Shown here one piece after another: positions 16,731 through 25,498 of a stretch of 64,000 nt of DNA (position 1 is its first letter; every line of letters begins with the position of its first letter). Location of the stretch: assembly GCA_019751875.1 (NCBI GenBank), contig JAIEMV010000017.1, positions 24,072 to 88,071 of the forward strand, written 5' to 3'. Both the position numbers and the translations under genes were made by a program. Source of the DNA: Hyphomicrobium sp. Lineage in GTDB: Bacteria > Pseudomonadota > Alphaproteobacteria > Rhizobiales > Hyphomicrobiaceae. A model generated the notes under the pieces. It had not been told where the DNA came from. It saw only the letters and a list, made by a program, of their open reading frames with translations, and searched no databases.

Positions 16731-18293
16731 ATGCCTCCATCATGGACGCCCGCCGCCGGTTCGGCGCTCATTCCCATTCTCGGCGATCAGCTGAGCCTTA
16801 ACCTGACCAGCCTTCGGGCGGGCGACAAAGCGCACGATGTTGTCATCATGGCCGAGGTGGCAGAGGAGGCAACCTACGTCCGGCACCACAAGAAGAAGAT
16901 CGCGTTTCTGTTTGCGGCGATGCGCCACTTCGCAGCCGAATTGGAGGCTGACGGGTGGACTGTGCGCTATGTGCGGCTCGACGATCGAAAGAACGGCGGC
17001 AGCTTCACGAGTGAGGTGGCGCGCATCGCACGAGAGACGAGGGCGAGCCGCATCGTCGTGACGGAACCCGGTGAGTGGCGGGTGCGCGAGCTGATCGATA
17101 CCTGGGAGACGGAGACTGGGTTGCCGGTCACGGTTTTGCCGGACGAGCGCTTCATCTGCGCGCGGCACGAGTTCGGTGCTTGGGCGCACGGTCGCAAGTC
17201 ACTGCGAATGGAATTCTTCTATCGCGACATGCGCCGCAAAACCGGTCTTCTCATGGACGGCGAGGAGCCCGAGGGCGGGAAGTGGAACTTCGATGCAGAC
17301 AACCGCAAGCCGGCCAAGGCGGATCTGTTCATCCCGAGGCCGCTACGCTTTTCGCCCGATGCTATCACACGCGAGGTTCTCGACCTCGTGTCGCAACGGT
17401 TCGCCAACCACTTCGGCGATCTGGAACCCTTTTGGTTTGCCGTGACGCGAACGGATGCGGAAAAGCAGTTCAAACATTTTCTGAAAACAGGGCTAGCGCA
17501 GTTCGGCGACTATCAAGACGCCATGCTATTGTCGGAGCCGTTTCTCTATCATTCGATCCTGTCGCTCTATATCAACTGCGGACTGCTCGATCCCTTTGAA
17601 GTGTGCCAGCGGGTCGAGAAGGAATACCGCGCAGGACGAGCGCCTCTCAATGCGGCGGAGGGGTTTATCCGTCAGATCATCGGGTGGCGCGAGTATGTGC
17701 GCGGGATCTACTGGCTGAAGATGCCAAACTATGTCGATGGCAATTTTCTCGGACACACGCGGCTATTGCCTGACTTCTATTGGACTGGTGACACGGACAT
17801 GACGTGTCTGAGGGCGGCCATCGGTCAGACCAAATCGGAGGCCTATGCTCACCACATCCAGCGGCTGATGGTTACGGGCAATTTCGCACTGATTGCTGGG
17901 TTTGATCCCAAACAGGTGCACGAATGGTATCTTGCGGTTTACGCGGACGCGTATGAATGGGTCGAACTGCCGAATACGCTTGGTATGAGCCAATTCGCGG
18001 ACGGTGGGTTGCTCGGTTCCAAACCCTACGCGGCGAGCGGAAATTACATCAACAAGATGTCAGATTACTGCGGCTCGTGCCGGTACGACGTCAAGAAGCG
18101 GACGGGGGCGGGTGCGTGTCCGTTCAACGCGCTCTACTGGGATTTTCTCGACCGCAACGCGGATAAGCTCGCGGGCAATCCGCGCATGGCGCAGATGTAT
18201 GCGACGTGGCGGAAGTTCTCAAAGCCAGATCAGGACGCGGTGCGGCGCGATGCACGGGCCTTTCTCGACAGGCTCACGCCTTGGGCGGAATGA
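16731..18293 (+). CDS. phrB: Iron-sulfur bacterial cryptochrome/(6-4) photolyase, PhrB type
   Basis: A 520-residue member of the cryptochrome/photolyase-related (DPRP) family, which repairs (6-4) photoproducts using FAD and light. The N-terminus (LIPILGDQLSLNL) is the usual opening. Cys359, Cys447, Cys450 and Cys463 have spacings 88, 3 and 13, identical to the [4Fe-4S] ligands of Agrobacterium PhrB (350/438/441/454, from memory). Cytoplasmic. Its last 20 bases overlap the convergent DUF2256 gene, a regular partner of this family. Divergent ECF sigma/anti-sigma genes suggest light-stress control. Confidence 0.88.
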   Translation: MPPSWTPAAGSALIPILGDQLSLNLTSLRAGDKAHDVVIMAEVAEEATYVRHHKKKIAFLFAAMRHFAAELEADGWTVRYVRLDDRKNGGSFTSEVARIARETRASRIVVTEPGEWRVRELIDTWETETGLPVTVLPDERFICARHEFGAWAHGRKSLRMEFFYRDMRRKTGLLMDGEEPEGGKWNFDADNRKPAKADLFIPRPLRFSPDAITREVLDLVSQRFANHFGDLEPFWFAVTRTDAEKQFKHFLKTGLAQFGDYQDAMLLSEPFLYHSILSLYINCGLLDPFEVCQRVEKEYRAGRAPLNAAEGFIRQIIGWREYVRGIYWLKMPNYVDGNFLGHTRLLPDFYWTGDTDMTCLRAAIGQTKSEAYAHHIQRLMVTGNFALIAGFDPKQVHEWYLAVYADAYEWVELPNTLGMSQFADGGLLGSKPYAASGNYINKMSDYCGSCRYDVKKRTGAGACPFNALYWDFLDRNADKLAGNPRMAQMYATWRKFSKPDQDAVRRDARAFLDRLTPWAE

Positions 18294-18450
18294 CGCTATG
18301 CACAGATCTGCCCTTTTCCTTGCGGCAGCGGTCGGAACAGTAGCGCACCTCGTCCCAGACGCGGCCCCAGGCCTTGCGCCACACGAAAGGGCGACCGCAG
18401 GTAACGCAGACCTTGGTGGGCAAATCGGATTTCTTGCGCATCTTTGCCAT
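18274..18450 (-). CDS. DUF2256 family small Cys-rich protein
   Basis: A 58-residue protein with two cysteine pairs: CVTCGRPFVWRKAW and, 17 residues on, YCSDRCRK. The RPFxWRKxW core followed by YCSdRCR is the DUF2256 signature, a family I know from genes beside photolyase-related proteins. The cysteines could bind zinc or serve the Fe-S enzyme. ATG follows GGAG. The 3' end overlaps the photolyase gene by 20 bp on the opposite strand, and its start is 43 bp from the divergent DUF4202-chelatase gene. Function not established. Confidence 0.82.
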   Translation of the reverse strand: MAKMRKKSDLPTKVCVTCGRPFVWRKAWGRVWDEVRYCSDRCRKEKGRSVHSVIPPKA

Positions 18451-18493
18451 GGTGCTCCATATACGCGCTCCGGATCATGAGGCTGCAAACGGC

Positions 18494-19840
18494 ATGACCT
18501 TTTTCGAACGTGCGCTCCAGCGGATAGACGCTGCCAATGCGGAGGACCCGAACACAGTGCTTGTTGAGGGAGAGGCACGGCCGGCGGAGCTCGTCTATTC
18601 CGAACGCATGAGCGCCATGCTCGATCGACTTGTCCCGCAGCCATCTGAGGCATTGCAGCTCGCGGCACGGGCGCAGCATTTGCGGCGCTGGACCATCCCG
18701 CGCGACAGCTATCCGATGGACCGCGCAGGTTATCATCGCTGGCGCGGTGAGCTGAAACGGCGTCATGCGGACTGGGCTAGCGCGATCCTGACCGAAAGCG
18801 GAGTTGACGCCGAGACGACAGCCCGGGTGGCAAGCCTCATTCGTAAGGATAACCTCAAGACCGACGCGGAAACGCAGACTTTGGAAGACGTCGCGTGTCT
18901 CGTGTTTTTGCAGCATTACGCGGCGGACTTCGCGGCCAAACATGAACACCCTAAGATGATCGGGATCGTACAAAAGACCTGGAAAAAAATGTCCGATGAA
19001 GGGCAAACGGCGGCCCTGGCCCTGCCACTCGATGCATCCGTTCGCGCGATCGTGAACGAGGCACTGGCCCCGGTTGCAAATTCGGATCGGGCGGCAATGC
19101 CGTTGCGCGATGTGGCCGTCATCCTTGCAGCGCATGGAGATCGCGGGGGCGACAACCCAAATTCCACGCTGCTCGGGCATTGCGCGGCGCTGGCGCACGA
19201 CGGAATTTTTCACAGCGTCTCGGCTGGCATCCTACGGGGGGAGCCGCCGTTGGAGGTCGCCGTGCATGCGGCGCTGGCGGGGGGTGCAAAAGCTCTCGCG
19301 GTCTATCCCATGTTCATGGCGGAGGGGTATTTTACGCGCAAGGTTCTGATCCAGCGTCTTGCGGCGCTGGAGATCCCCATCGATGTGCACGTACTGGCGC
19401 CGCTTGGCGCCGATCCACGCTTGCCCTCACTGATGCTCAGACAAGCCGTAGACACGGCTTCAAAGCACGGCTTCCCGCCCGATGCGACGCGACTGCTGAT
19501 CGTGGGGCATGGATCCAAGATCGGACCGGCGTCGGCGGATGCGACCCGAGCCGCCGCAACGGTCGTTGCAGAGGAGCGGCGGTTCGCGCGCGTTGAGACC
19601 GCCTTTCTCGAGGAGCCAGAATTTCTCGATGAAGCACTTTCACGTGAGGGCAACTTGCCCACGGTTGTTCTCGGATTTTTCTCAGGCGACGGCCTGCATG
19701 CGGCCGAGGACGTCCCGGAAGCGATTTTTGAGACTCGAGCGAACGCGGCTTATGCCGGATCGATCGGGAAATTGGCGGACTTGCCGGCGCTGATCCGGGC
19801 CAGTCTCACGGCCGAGTTTGATCTTTCAACAGGCAGTTAA
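18494..19840 (+). CDS. DUF4202 domain fused to a CbiX/SirB-type chelatase domain
   Basis: A 448-residue two-part protein. Residues about 1-190 match DUF4202 (FFERALQRIDAANAEDP, ARAQHLRRWTIPR, TLEDVACLVFLQHY). Residues about 210-448 contain two halves each beginning with a strand ending in His-Gly (VAVILAAHGDRGGDN and TRLLIVGHGSKIG), as in class II chelatases such as CbiX/SirB that insert metal into sirohydrochlorin. The start at 18494 is chosen because DUF4202 begins there; upstream frame overlaps the DUF2256 gene. Function of the fusion is unknown; chelatase activity is inference and could be lost. Confidence 0.72.
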   Translation: MTFFERALQRIDAANAEDPNTVLVEGEARPAELVYSERMSAMLDRLVPQPSEALQLAARAQHLRRWTIPRDSYPMDRAGYHRWRGELKRRHADWASAILTESGVDAETTARVASLIRKDNLKTDAETQTLEDVACLVFLQHYAADFAAKHEHPKMIGIVQKTWKKMSDEGQTAALALPLDASVRAIVNEALAPVANSDRAAMPLRDVAVILAAHGDRGGDNPNSTLLGHCAALAHDGIFHSVSAGILRGEPPLEVAVHAALAGGAKALAVYPMFMAEGYFTRKVLIQRLAALEIPIDVHVLAPLGADPRLPSLMLRQAVDTASKHGFPPDATRLLIVGHGSKIGPASADATRAAATVVAEERRFARVETAFLEEPEFLDEALSREGNLPTVVLGFFSGDGLHAAEDVPEAIFETRANAAYAGSIGKLADLPALIRASLTAEFDLSTGS

Positions 19841-19933
19841 ATGCCGGTGCTGGCGTTGCGTGAGTTCGATTACCTGCCGTTAGTGTTTCTACTATAGGTT
19901 GATAAAGAACAATCACAGCTAGAGCTGCGGATC

Positions 19934-20796
19934 ATGCTGCAATCTCGCATTTCCGGATTTACCGCCAGTGGCTTCTCCGCCGAGCTTGAGGCGGGCGAGG
20001 CTGAAAACAATCAACGGTTGCTTGAGCATCTGATCTCGGAAGCTCACGCCGTCGCGGTCGAAGTCGCCGTTGTCACGACAGCGGCGAATGCCTTGAACGA
20101 CTGGCGCACCCCGATCGCACCGGGCGATATGGCGCGGTTTACTCCGCAGACGTCGACATTGCGGGCGCTGCTTCTTGTGCTGGACAACAATCACATGATC
20201 GATGACAGGGCGTCGGGGGAACTTCTCACATTCATTGCTGAGGGGATGCGGCGCGTGCAACGCTCGACGCATATCTTGACGACTGCGAAACACTTTCAGC
20301 AGATCGTGCGGGCCTGGTGCATGCGAGTTTGCTGCGCATCAGCTGGCGCACTCTCGCTCACGTCGCCAAGCGTCACATCCTCAATCTCGAAAGCGCATGG
20401 CCGGTTGCGCTTCCGGAACTCTTCTCGCAAAACACTCGAATCGTTTCGGCGCTCCTGAGCGGTGCAGGCAACGGGCTGAAACCGTGCCTCGACCAGAGTG
20501 GCCGGCTCTATGTGCCGCCATTGCCGCAACGGAGGCGCGCCCCGCGTCGCTCGGTGCTTCAAAATTGTATCGTTCACGGGCCAGCGCAACAGGTGCAGAC
20601 AGGATTTATCCGCGATGCCTCAGTGGGCGGGTTGGGGCTTGGCCGCGTGGCGGGATTGAAGAGGGGCGATCATGTGCGTGTCGATCTGGCAAACGGGCGC
20701 CAATTGCATGGCAATATCGCCTGGGTACAAGGCTCGTCCGTCGGCCTGCGCTTCGACGTTACGCTCGAGCCCAGCGATAGCCTGATCGCCGTTTGA
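19934..20796 (+). pseudogene. PilZ-domain protein gene, probably frameshifted
   Basis: Two overlapping frames appear to be one gene. The first runs from ATG 19934; its sequence is protein-like to about 20,240, then becomes Ser/Arg-rich and stops at 20458. The second frame opens after a stop at 20239-20241 and runs to 20796; it includes a continuous helix-like segment (DAYLDDCETLSADRAGLVHA) and a C-terminal PilZ domain (RRRAPRRSVL, then DASVGGLGLGRV). Loss of one base between about 20,243 and 20,290 would explain this. PilZ domains bind cyclic di-GMP. It may be a true mutation or a sequence error. Confidence 0.6.
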
Positions 20797-20849
20797 ACGA
20801 CTGCGCGAAGTTGTGCACAGCTGTAAACTCACTGCTCAGAAGGACATTC

Positions 20850-21752
20850 TCACGCAACCTTCTCCGTAAACGAGACCGGCATGAGCTCACTCATGCAACT
20901 GGCGAGACTTGCGCGCCAGTCAGGTAATCCAAAGCCAAAAGTGGAGACGAACCTGGTATTGTCGAGACCTGAATAGGCGGGGCGGCGCGCCGGTGTGGGA
21001 TACTCCGCCGTCTTGATGGCCTTCAAGCGCGGTACGATGGCGCCGCGGACACTCGCCTGACGAAAAATTTCCGCGGCGAAGCCGTGCCACGTCGTCTCTG
21101 TGGCGCCGGTCAAATGATAGGTGCCCCATAATGCCGCGTCTGAGTTTGCAACCAGACGCGGAGCAATTTGAAGGATGGCGTCCGCGAGGTCGAGAGCACT
21201 CGTCGGTGATCCTCGCTGATCGTCCACGACGCCTAACTCTGGTCGCTCTGCACCAAGCCGGAGCATGGTCTTGACGAAATTTCCGCCGTGCGCGCCATAG
21301 ACCCACGCAGTACGGATGATGATGTTCTCGACCAGGGCGCGCCGCACGGCCATTTCTCCCGCCGCCTTGCTCGCGCCGTAGACGCTGAGCGGCAGCACGG
21401 CATCGGTTTCAACGTAAGGGGTTCGGCTTGAGCCATCGAAGACGTAGTCGGTCGAGATGTGCACCAGAGGCCGGTTGATCTGCGAGCACAAGCGGGCCAC
21501 TTCGCCTGCGCCGGTCGCATTGACGAGAAAAGCGTGCTCACTATCATTTTCGGCTTTGTCGACCGCTGTATAGGCCGCAGCATTGACGACAAGATCAGGT
21601 TCAACGCGGTCGAGAAACTCGCCCACGGTTTGAGGCCGTGTCAGGTCCACCTCTGGACGCCCAGCCGAAAAAACAGAGAGGCCATGTGCCCTGCCGCGAA
21701 CCTGAAGGTAGTGGGCGATCTGACCTTCGCTGCCGATAACTGCGATTTTCAT
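20850..21752 (-). CDS. rfbD: dTDP-4-dehydrorhamnose reductase
   Basis: A 300-residue short-chain dehydrogenase of the RmlD family, catalysing the last step to dTDP-L-rhamnose with NAD(P)H. N-terminal nucleotide-binding segment AVIGSEGQIAHYL (a variant of GxxGxxG), then VVNAAAYTAVDKAE, HISTDYVFDG, and the catalytic Tyr-Lys pair in VYGASKAAGE. Length is normal. Cotranscribed 33 bp after rfbB. No rfbA or rfbC is in the window, so the pathway needs genes elsewhere. Confidence 0.92.
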   Translation of the reverse strand: MKIAVIGSEGQIAHYLQVRGRAHGLSVFSAGRPEVDLTRPQTVGEFLDRVEPDLVVNAAAYTAVDKAENDSEHAFLVNATGAGEVARLCSQINRPLVHISTDYVFDGSSRTPYVETDAVLPLSVYGASKAAGEMAVRRALVENIIIRTAWVYGAHGGNFVKTMLRLGAERPELGVVDDQRGSPTSALDLADAILQIAPRLVANSDAALWGTYHLTGATETTWHGFAAEIFRQASVRGAIVPRLKAIKTAEYPTPARRPAYSGLDNTRFVSTFGFGLPDWRASLASCMSELMPVSFTEKVA

Positions 21753-21785
21753 GGACCGGACGTCCTCGGTTGGCAGCCAGAATGT

Positions 21786-22880
21786 TCAGGCAGACACTCT
21801 CTCCGGTACGCCGCCTGCGGGAGCCGCTGCAGCAAGTCCAAGGCGCTCGCCGGTGTAGCGACGCAGTCGCAGGGGCATCCACCACGCTTCATTGGCGAGA
21901 TACCACGCCACAGTTTTCTCGATGCCCGTTTCAAATGTCTCCGCTGCGCGCCAGCCGAGTTGAGATTCGAGCTTGGTAGGGTCGATGGCGTAGCGGTAGT
22001 CATGGCCGGGGCGGTCCTCTACAAAGCAAACCTGTTCCTGGTAGGAGAGACCATCATCACGCGGGCGCAGTCGATCCAGAATGCGGACAATCATATCCAC
22101 AACGTCAAGATTGGTGCGTTCGTTGCGCCCGCCCACCAAATAGCTTTCGCCGGGTTTCCCGTCTTCGCAGATATTGGTGAGTGCGCGGGCATGATCTTCA
22201 ACGTAGAGCCAATCGCGTACTTGAGCACCCGAGCCGTAGATTGGCAGATCACGGCCGAGGAGAGCATTCGTGATCATCAGGGGGATGAGTTTTTCGGGGA
22301 AGTGGTAGGGACCATAGTTGTTTGAGCAGTTGGAGAGCACCACGGGGAGCCCGTAGGTCCGGTGCCAAGCCATTGCGAGGTGGTCCGATGCAGCTTTGCT
22401 GGCCGAATATGGCGAGCTTGGATTGTAACGCGTGTCGGGGGTGAATCGGCCGTCGTCGCCAAGGCTGCCGAAGACTTCATCCGTCGAGACATGCAAAAAG
22501 CGGAATCGCTCGTTGCGCGAGGCGGGTAGTGCCGACCAGTAATTGCGGGCTGCTTCGAGCAGCTCGTATGTTCCCCGAATGTTAGTCTCGACGAAAGCGG
22601 CGGGGCCGGTGATCGAGCGGTCGACGTGGCTCTCGGCAGCAAGGTGCATAATTGCATCGGGCTGCTCGCAGCGAAGGACGGAGGAGATAGCGGGACCGTC
22701 GCATATGTTGATCTGGTAAAACGAGTAGCTTTTGTCGCCGGCAATCTTCTCAAGAGAAGAGAGGTTGGAGGCGTAAGTCAGACAGTCGACGTTGACGACG
22801 CGGTACTTTTTCTCCTGCACGAGATAGCGGCAGACTGCTGAGCCGATGAAGCCTGCACCGCCCGTCACTAAGATTTTCAT
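21786..22880 (-). CDS. rfbB: dTDP-glucose 4,6-dehydratase
   Basis: A 364-residue extended short-chain dehydrogenase of the RmlB family; it converts dTDP-glucose to dTDP-4-keto-6-deoxyglucose. N-terminal [10 protein letters not shown] binds [30 protein letters not shown], and [11 protein letters not shown] with the Tyr-Lys catalytic pair are typical; the Asp-Glu pair of the active site lies in STDEVFG. ATG start is unambiguous. With rfbD it supplies a precursor for surface polysaccharide, and may serve the glycosyltransferase-type envelope genes elsewhere. Confidence 0.93.
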   Translation of the reverse strand: MKILVTGGAGFIGSAVCRYLVQEKKYRVVNVDCLTYASNLSSLEKIAGDKSYSFYQINICDGPAISSVLRCEQPDAIMHLAAESHVDRSITGPAAFVETNIRGTYELLEAARNYWSALPASRNERFRFLHVSTDEVFGSLGDDGRFTPDTRYNPSSPYSASKAASDHLAMAWHRTYGLPVVLSNCSNNYGPYHFPEKLIPLMITNALLGRDLPIYGSGAQVRDWLYVEDHARALTNICEDGKPGESYLVGGRNERTNLDVVDMIVRILDRLRPRDDGLSYQEQVCFVEDRPGHDYRYAIDPTKLESQLGWRAAETFETGIEKTVAWYLANEAWWMPLRLRRYTGERLGLAAAAPAGGVPERVSA

Positions 22881-23060
22881 TCGCCAGACACCGAAAGAGA
22901 ATTAATCCGCTCGGGTGGCGCGAAGGAGCTCAACCTGCACGCCGCGACACCCGACAGGGTCAACCATGCCACCAAGTATCTTGCGGGGGCGTTAACCACG
23001 GACCTCCTGTCATGATAACAATGTCTTAACGCTGTTGGCCAATTTGCGAGGTTATCAGCA

Positions 23061-25376
23061 TCACGAAGCCCCCACGCCGAGTGTGCTATTGGGCCCGAGC
23101 TTCTCCATTCGGAAGTACGTGTCGATATCGACGACTGCGGTGGCAACGGCGGCTGCGAGGCCGACCGATGGTATGATCGTCCCTGCTGCATTCGTGCGAA
23201 ACTTGCCTCTAATCGTTACGGCCAACGCCGTGCCAGTACTTACAACTACCATCGCTGTAGTTGATGTCGTAACACTGGCATCGGTAAACGACTGAGAGGC
23301 AGTTGCTGCTGTCAATGGGTTCGTATTATCGACACCTATAACGTGCGCACGTCCACCCAAGAGCGTTGCCGTGCCTGCCCCGAGGAGGCTGAACCTAGCG
23401 TTGCCGGAGGTTGCAGACATTCCGGTGATGAGCAAAAGGCATTCGAACAGGTACGACGTTTCTGCTTCAACAGCGATCTCGTCTTCACCCGCTGCAAAAA
23501 TGGCTTGCAGCGCCGTGGTGTTGCTCAAGGTCCGCGCGGCAGCGAGCGTCGCGTAGCTGATGTTCGAACCGCCACCGCCGCCGGCGGGTGGAGCGGCCCA
23601 GGTGCCATCGGCGCGCAGAAAGTTCGTGGTGCCGCCGCCGGACGGGGGCGCAAGGCCCTTCAATGTCGACGAGAACGTATCGAGCAAGGCCGTGACCTGC
23701 GCCGGTGTCAGATCCGCGGGATCAGCGGCTGCGCCGGTGTTGTTGCCCTTCAGCGTGTTCGCCGCCATGTTGGCGAGCTTGGCGTTGCTCACCGCGTCGT
23801 CATCGATCGTCCAGGTCGCACCTGAACCCGACACCGTGACATCGCCCTTGTCGCCGTCGCTGATGCCGCCGACACCACCGGGAGGCGCGGCCCAGGTGCC
23901 ATCGGCGCGCAGGAAGTTGGTGGTGCCGCCGCCGGACGGGGGCGCAAGGCCCTTCAATGTCGACGAGAACGTATCGAGCAAGGCCGTGACTTGCGCCGGT
24001 GTCAAATCCGCCGGATCAGCCGCCGCGCCGGTGTTGTTGCCCTTCAGCGTGTTCGCCGCCATGTTGGCGAGCTTGGCGTTGCTCACCGCGTCGTTCGCAA
24101 TCGTCGTCGCGCCATCTCCGGTCGAGGTCACGTCGCCGGAATGATTGGGATGGACGTAGTTGTTGGCGCCCGCCGCCACGCCGTCGAGCTTCGCCTTGTC
24201 GGCGGACGACATGAAGCCCGCCGCCGACGTGCTGGCGGCCGCGTGCAAGGCTCCGCCGGCTCTGCTGCCATGCGCCGTATCGTCGAAGCGTGCAGCGGGC
24301 AGGATGCCGGCGGACAAATCGGCGGCGCTGCCGGACGTGGCGATCGCGGCCAGCGCAAGCAACGTGCGCACCTGCGCCGGGGTCAGGTCGAGCGGATCAG
24401 CGGCCGCGCCGGTGTTGTTCCCCTTCAGCGTGTTCGCCGGCATGTTGGCGAGTTTCGTATTCGTCACGGCGTCATCGGCGAGGCCGGCCGTAGCGAGCGT
24501 GCCGAACCCCAGCGTCGTGCCGGACCGGCGCAACACCTGGCCGTCCGCGGATGCGGCAATGTCAGAGGGATCGGCCGCCGCGTTGGTGGCGTTGCCCTTG
24601 ACCGTCAGCGCCGCCATGTTGGCGAGCTTGGCGTTGGTCACGGCGTCGAGGTCGATCGTCCAGGTCGCACCGGAGCCCGAAACCGTGAGGTCGCCCTTGT
24701 CGCCGTCCGTCAGCGATCCGCCGCCGAGGGAGGTGTTTGGGAAGGTGCACGCGCCTGTCGCGCGATTGATGACGATCGCATTGAACCAGACCGCGCCGTC
24801 TGGCGAGACCTTGAAGGAATAGTCGTCACTGCCGGCGAGGCCCATTTCGGCGCGGCCGGAAAAGCCGGTCTGGAACAAGATCGAAGCCGTATCCGTGGCC
24901 ACGTTCTTGTTGATCTTCATCTGGTGGCCGGCGCCGTCGTGGTTGAACAGCGAGGCCGGGGAGGAAATCGAAAGGCGGTTGGTCGCGTCGGCCGTGGCAT
25001 TGATGCCGACGAGCGCGGCCGGATTGACGGAGCTACTTCCGCCGACTGTGACCCAATTCGTCCCGTTCCACGCGACTGGCGCGCCTTCATCTTCGACCCA
25101 AGCGAGCCAGCCCGTGCGCGGTGGATAGATGGCCCATGCGCCATCCTGCCAGGCGGCCAGTTTACCAGCGTGTCCTGTCCACGCACCGGTGGGCGAAGCT
25201 GCAATAATGTATCGGGCGCCTTCGGCGGGGGATTCCGGAGGCGCACCAAGGTCGCGATCTGCGACCGAGATCTGCACCAGCGCGTCGAGTTTTCGAAGCG
25301 CTTCGTTGTGGGTCACATGCTTCTGCGCCTGGGCTGCGAGGATGTAGGGGAGGAGCAGATTTGATGTTTCGTCCAC
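23061..25376 (-). CDS. DUF2793 fibre or spike protein with internal repeats
   Basis: A 771-residue protein. Residues 1-115 match DUF2793 ([42 protein letters not shown]), a domain found in phage and gene-transfer-agent head spikes. The middle carries tandem fibre-like repeats around [22 protein letters not shown] and [18 protein letters not shown]. The C-terminal ~180 residues are a Ser/Thr/Ala-rich beta-type domain. GTG start after GAAGGACA. No other phage gene lies nearby, so it is an orphan. Surface adhesin, GTA spike or prophage remnant are all possible; neighbours are rhamnose synthesis genes. Confidence 0.75.
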   Translation of the reverse strand: MDETSNLLLPYILAAQAQKHVTHNEALRKLDALVQISVADRDLGAPPESPAEGARYIIAASPTGAWTGHAGKLAAWQDGAWAIYPPRTGWLAWVEDEGAPVAWNGTNWVTVGGSSSVNPAALVGINATADATNRLSISSPASLFNHDGAGHQMKINKNVATDTASILFQTGFSGRAEMGLAGSDDYSFKVSPDGAVWFNAIVINRATGACTFPNTSLGGGSLTDGDKGDLTVSGSGATWTIDLDAVTNAKLANMAALTVKGNATNAAADPSDIAASADGQVLRRSGTTLGFGTLATAGLADDAVTNTKLANMPANTLKGNNTGAAADPLDLTPAQVRTLLALAAIATSGSAADLSAGILPAARFDDTAHGSRAGGALHAAASTSAAGFMSSADKAKLDGVAAGANNYVHPNHSGDVTSTGDGATTIANDAVSNAKLANMAANTLKGNNTGAAADPADLTPAQVTALLDTFSSTLKGLAPPSGGGTTNFLRADGTWAAPPGGVGGISDGDKGDVTVSGSGATWTIDDDAVSNAKLANMAANTLKGNNTGAAADPADLTPAQVTALLDTFSSTLKGLAPPSGGGTTNFLRADGTWAAPPAGGGGGSNISYATLAAARTLSNTTALQAIFAAGEDEIAVEAETSYLFECLLLITGMSATSGNARFSLLGAGTATLLGGRAHVIGVDNTNPLTAATASQSFTDASVTTSTTAMVVVSTGTALAVTIRGKFRTNAAGTIIPSVGLAAAVATAVVDIDTYFRMEKLGPNSTLGVGAS
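23597..24098. repeat. Direct repeat inside the fibre gene
   Basis: Two copies of about 208 bp (23597-23804 and 23891-24098), offset by 294 bp and differing at only a handful of sites. They encode successive 98-residue protein modules. A diverged partial copy lies near 24385-24450. High identity suggests recent duplication or gene conversion. Confidence 0.85.
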
Positions 25377-25456
25377 GGGATTGTCCTTCGCTCGATGAGT
25401 GAAGCGAAGGATAAAAGGGCGTGGATCATCGGGGATAACTACGCCCTGAAAAAATC

Positions 25457-25484
25457 AAGAGGGCGGCCAATGGACCGCCCTCTT
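25457..25484 (-). terminator. Terminator of pnp
   Basis: Perfect 10-bp stem (AAGAGGGCGG / CCGCCCTCTT), 8-base loop, followed on the minus strand by GATTTTTTC; 15 bp after the pnp stop. Confidence 0.92.
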
Positions 25485-25498
25485 GTGTCTCTCACCTG

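Noticed and set aside
20317..20796. Separate PilZ gene starting at GTG 20317
   Set aside because: No ribosome-binding site, and the frame continues upstream with protein-like sequence; a single frameshifted gene explains both frames better.
23991..25364. A long + strand open frame opposite the fibre gene
   Set aside because: Shadow of the GC-rich repetitive DUF2793 gene; Arg/Gly-rich with no domain.
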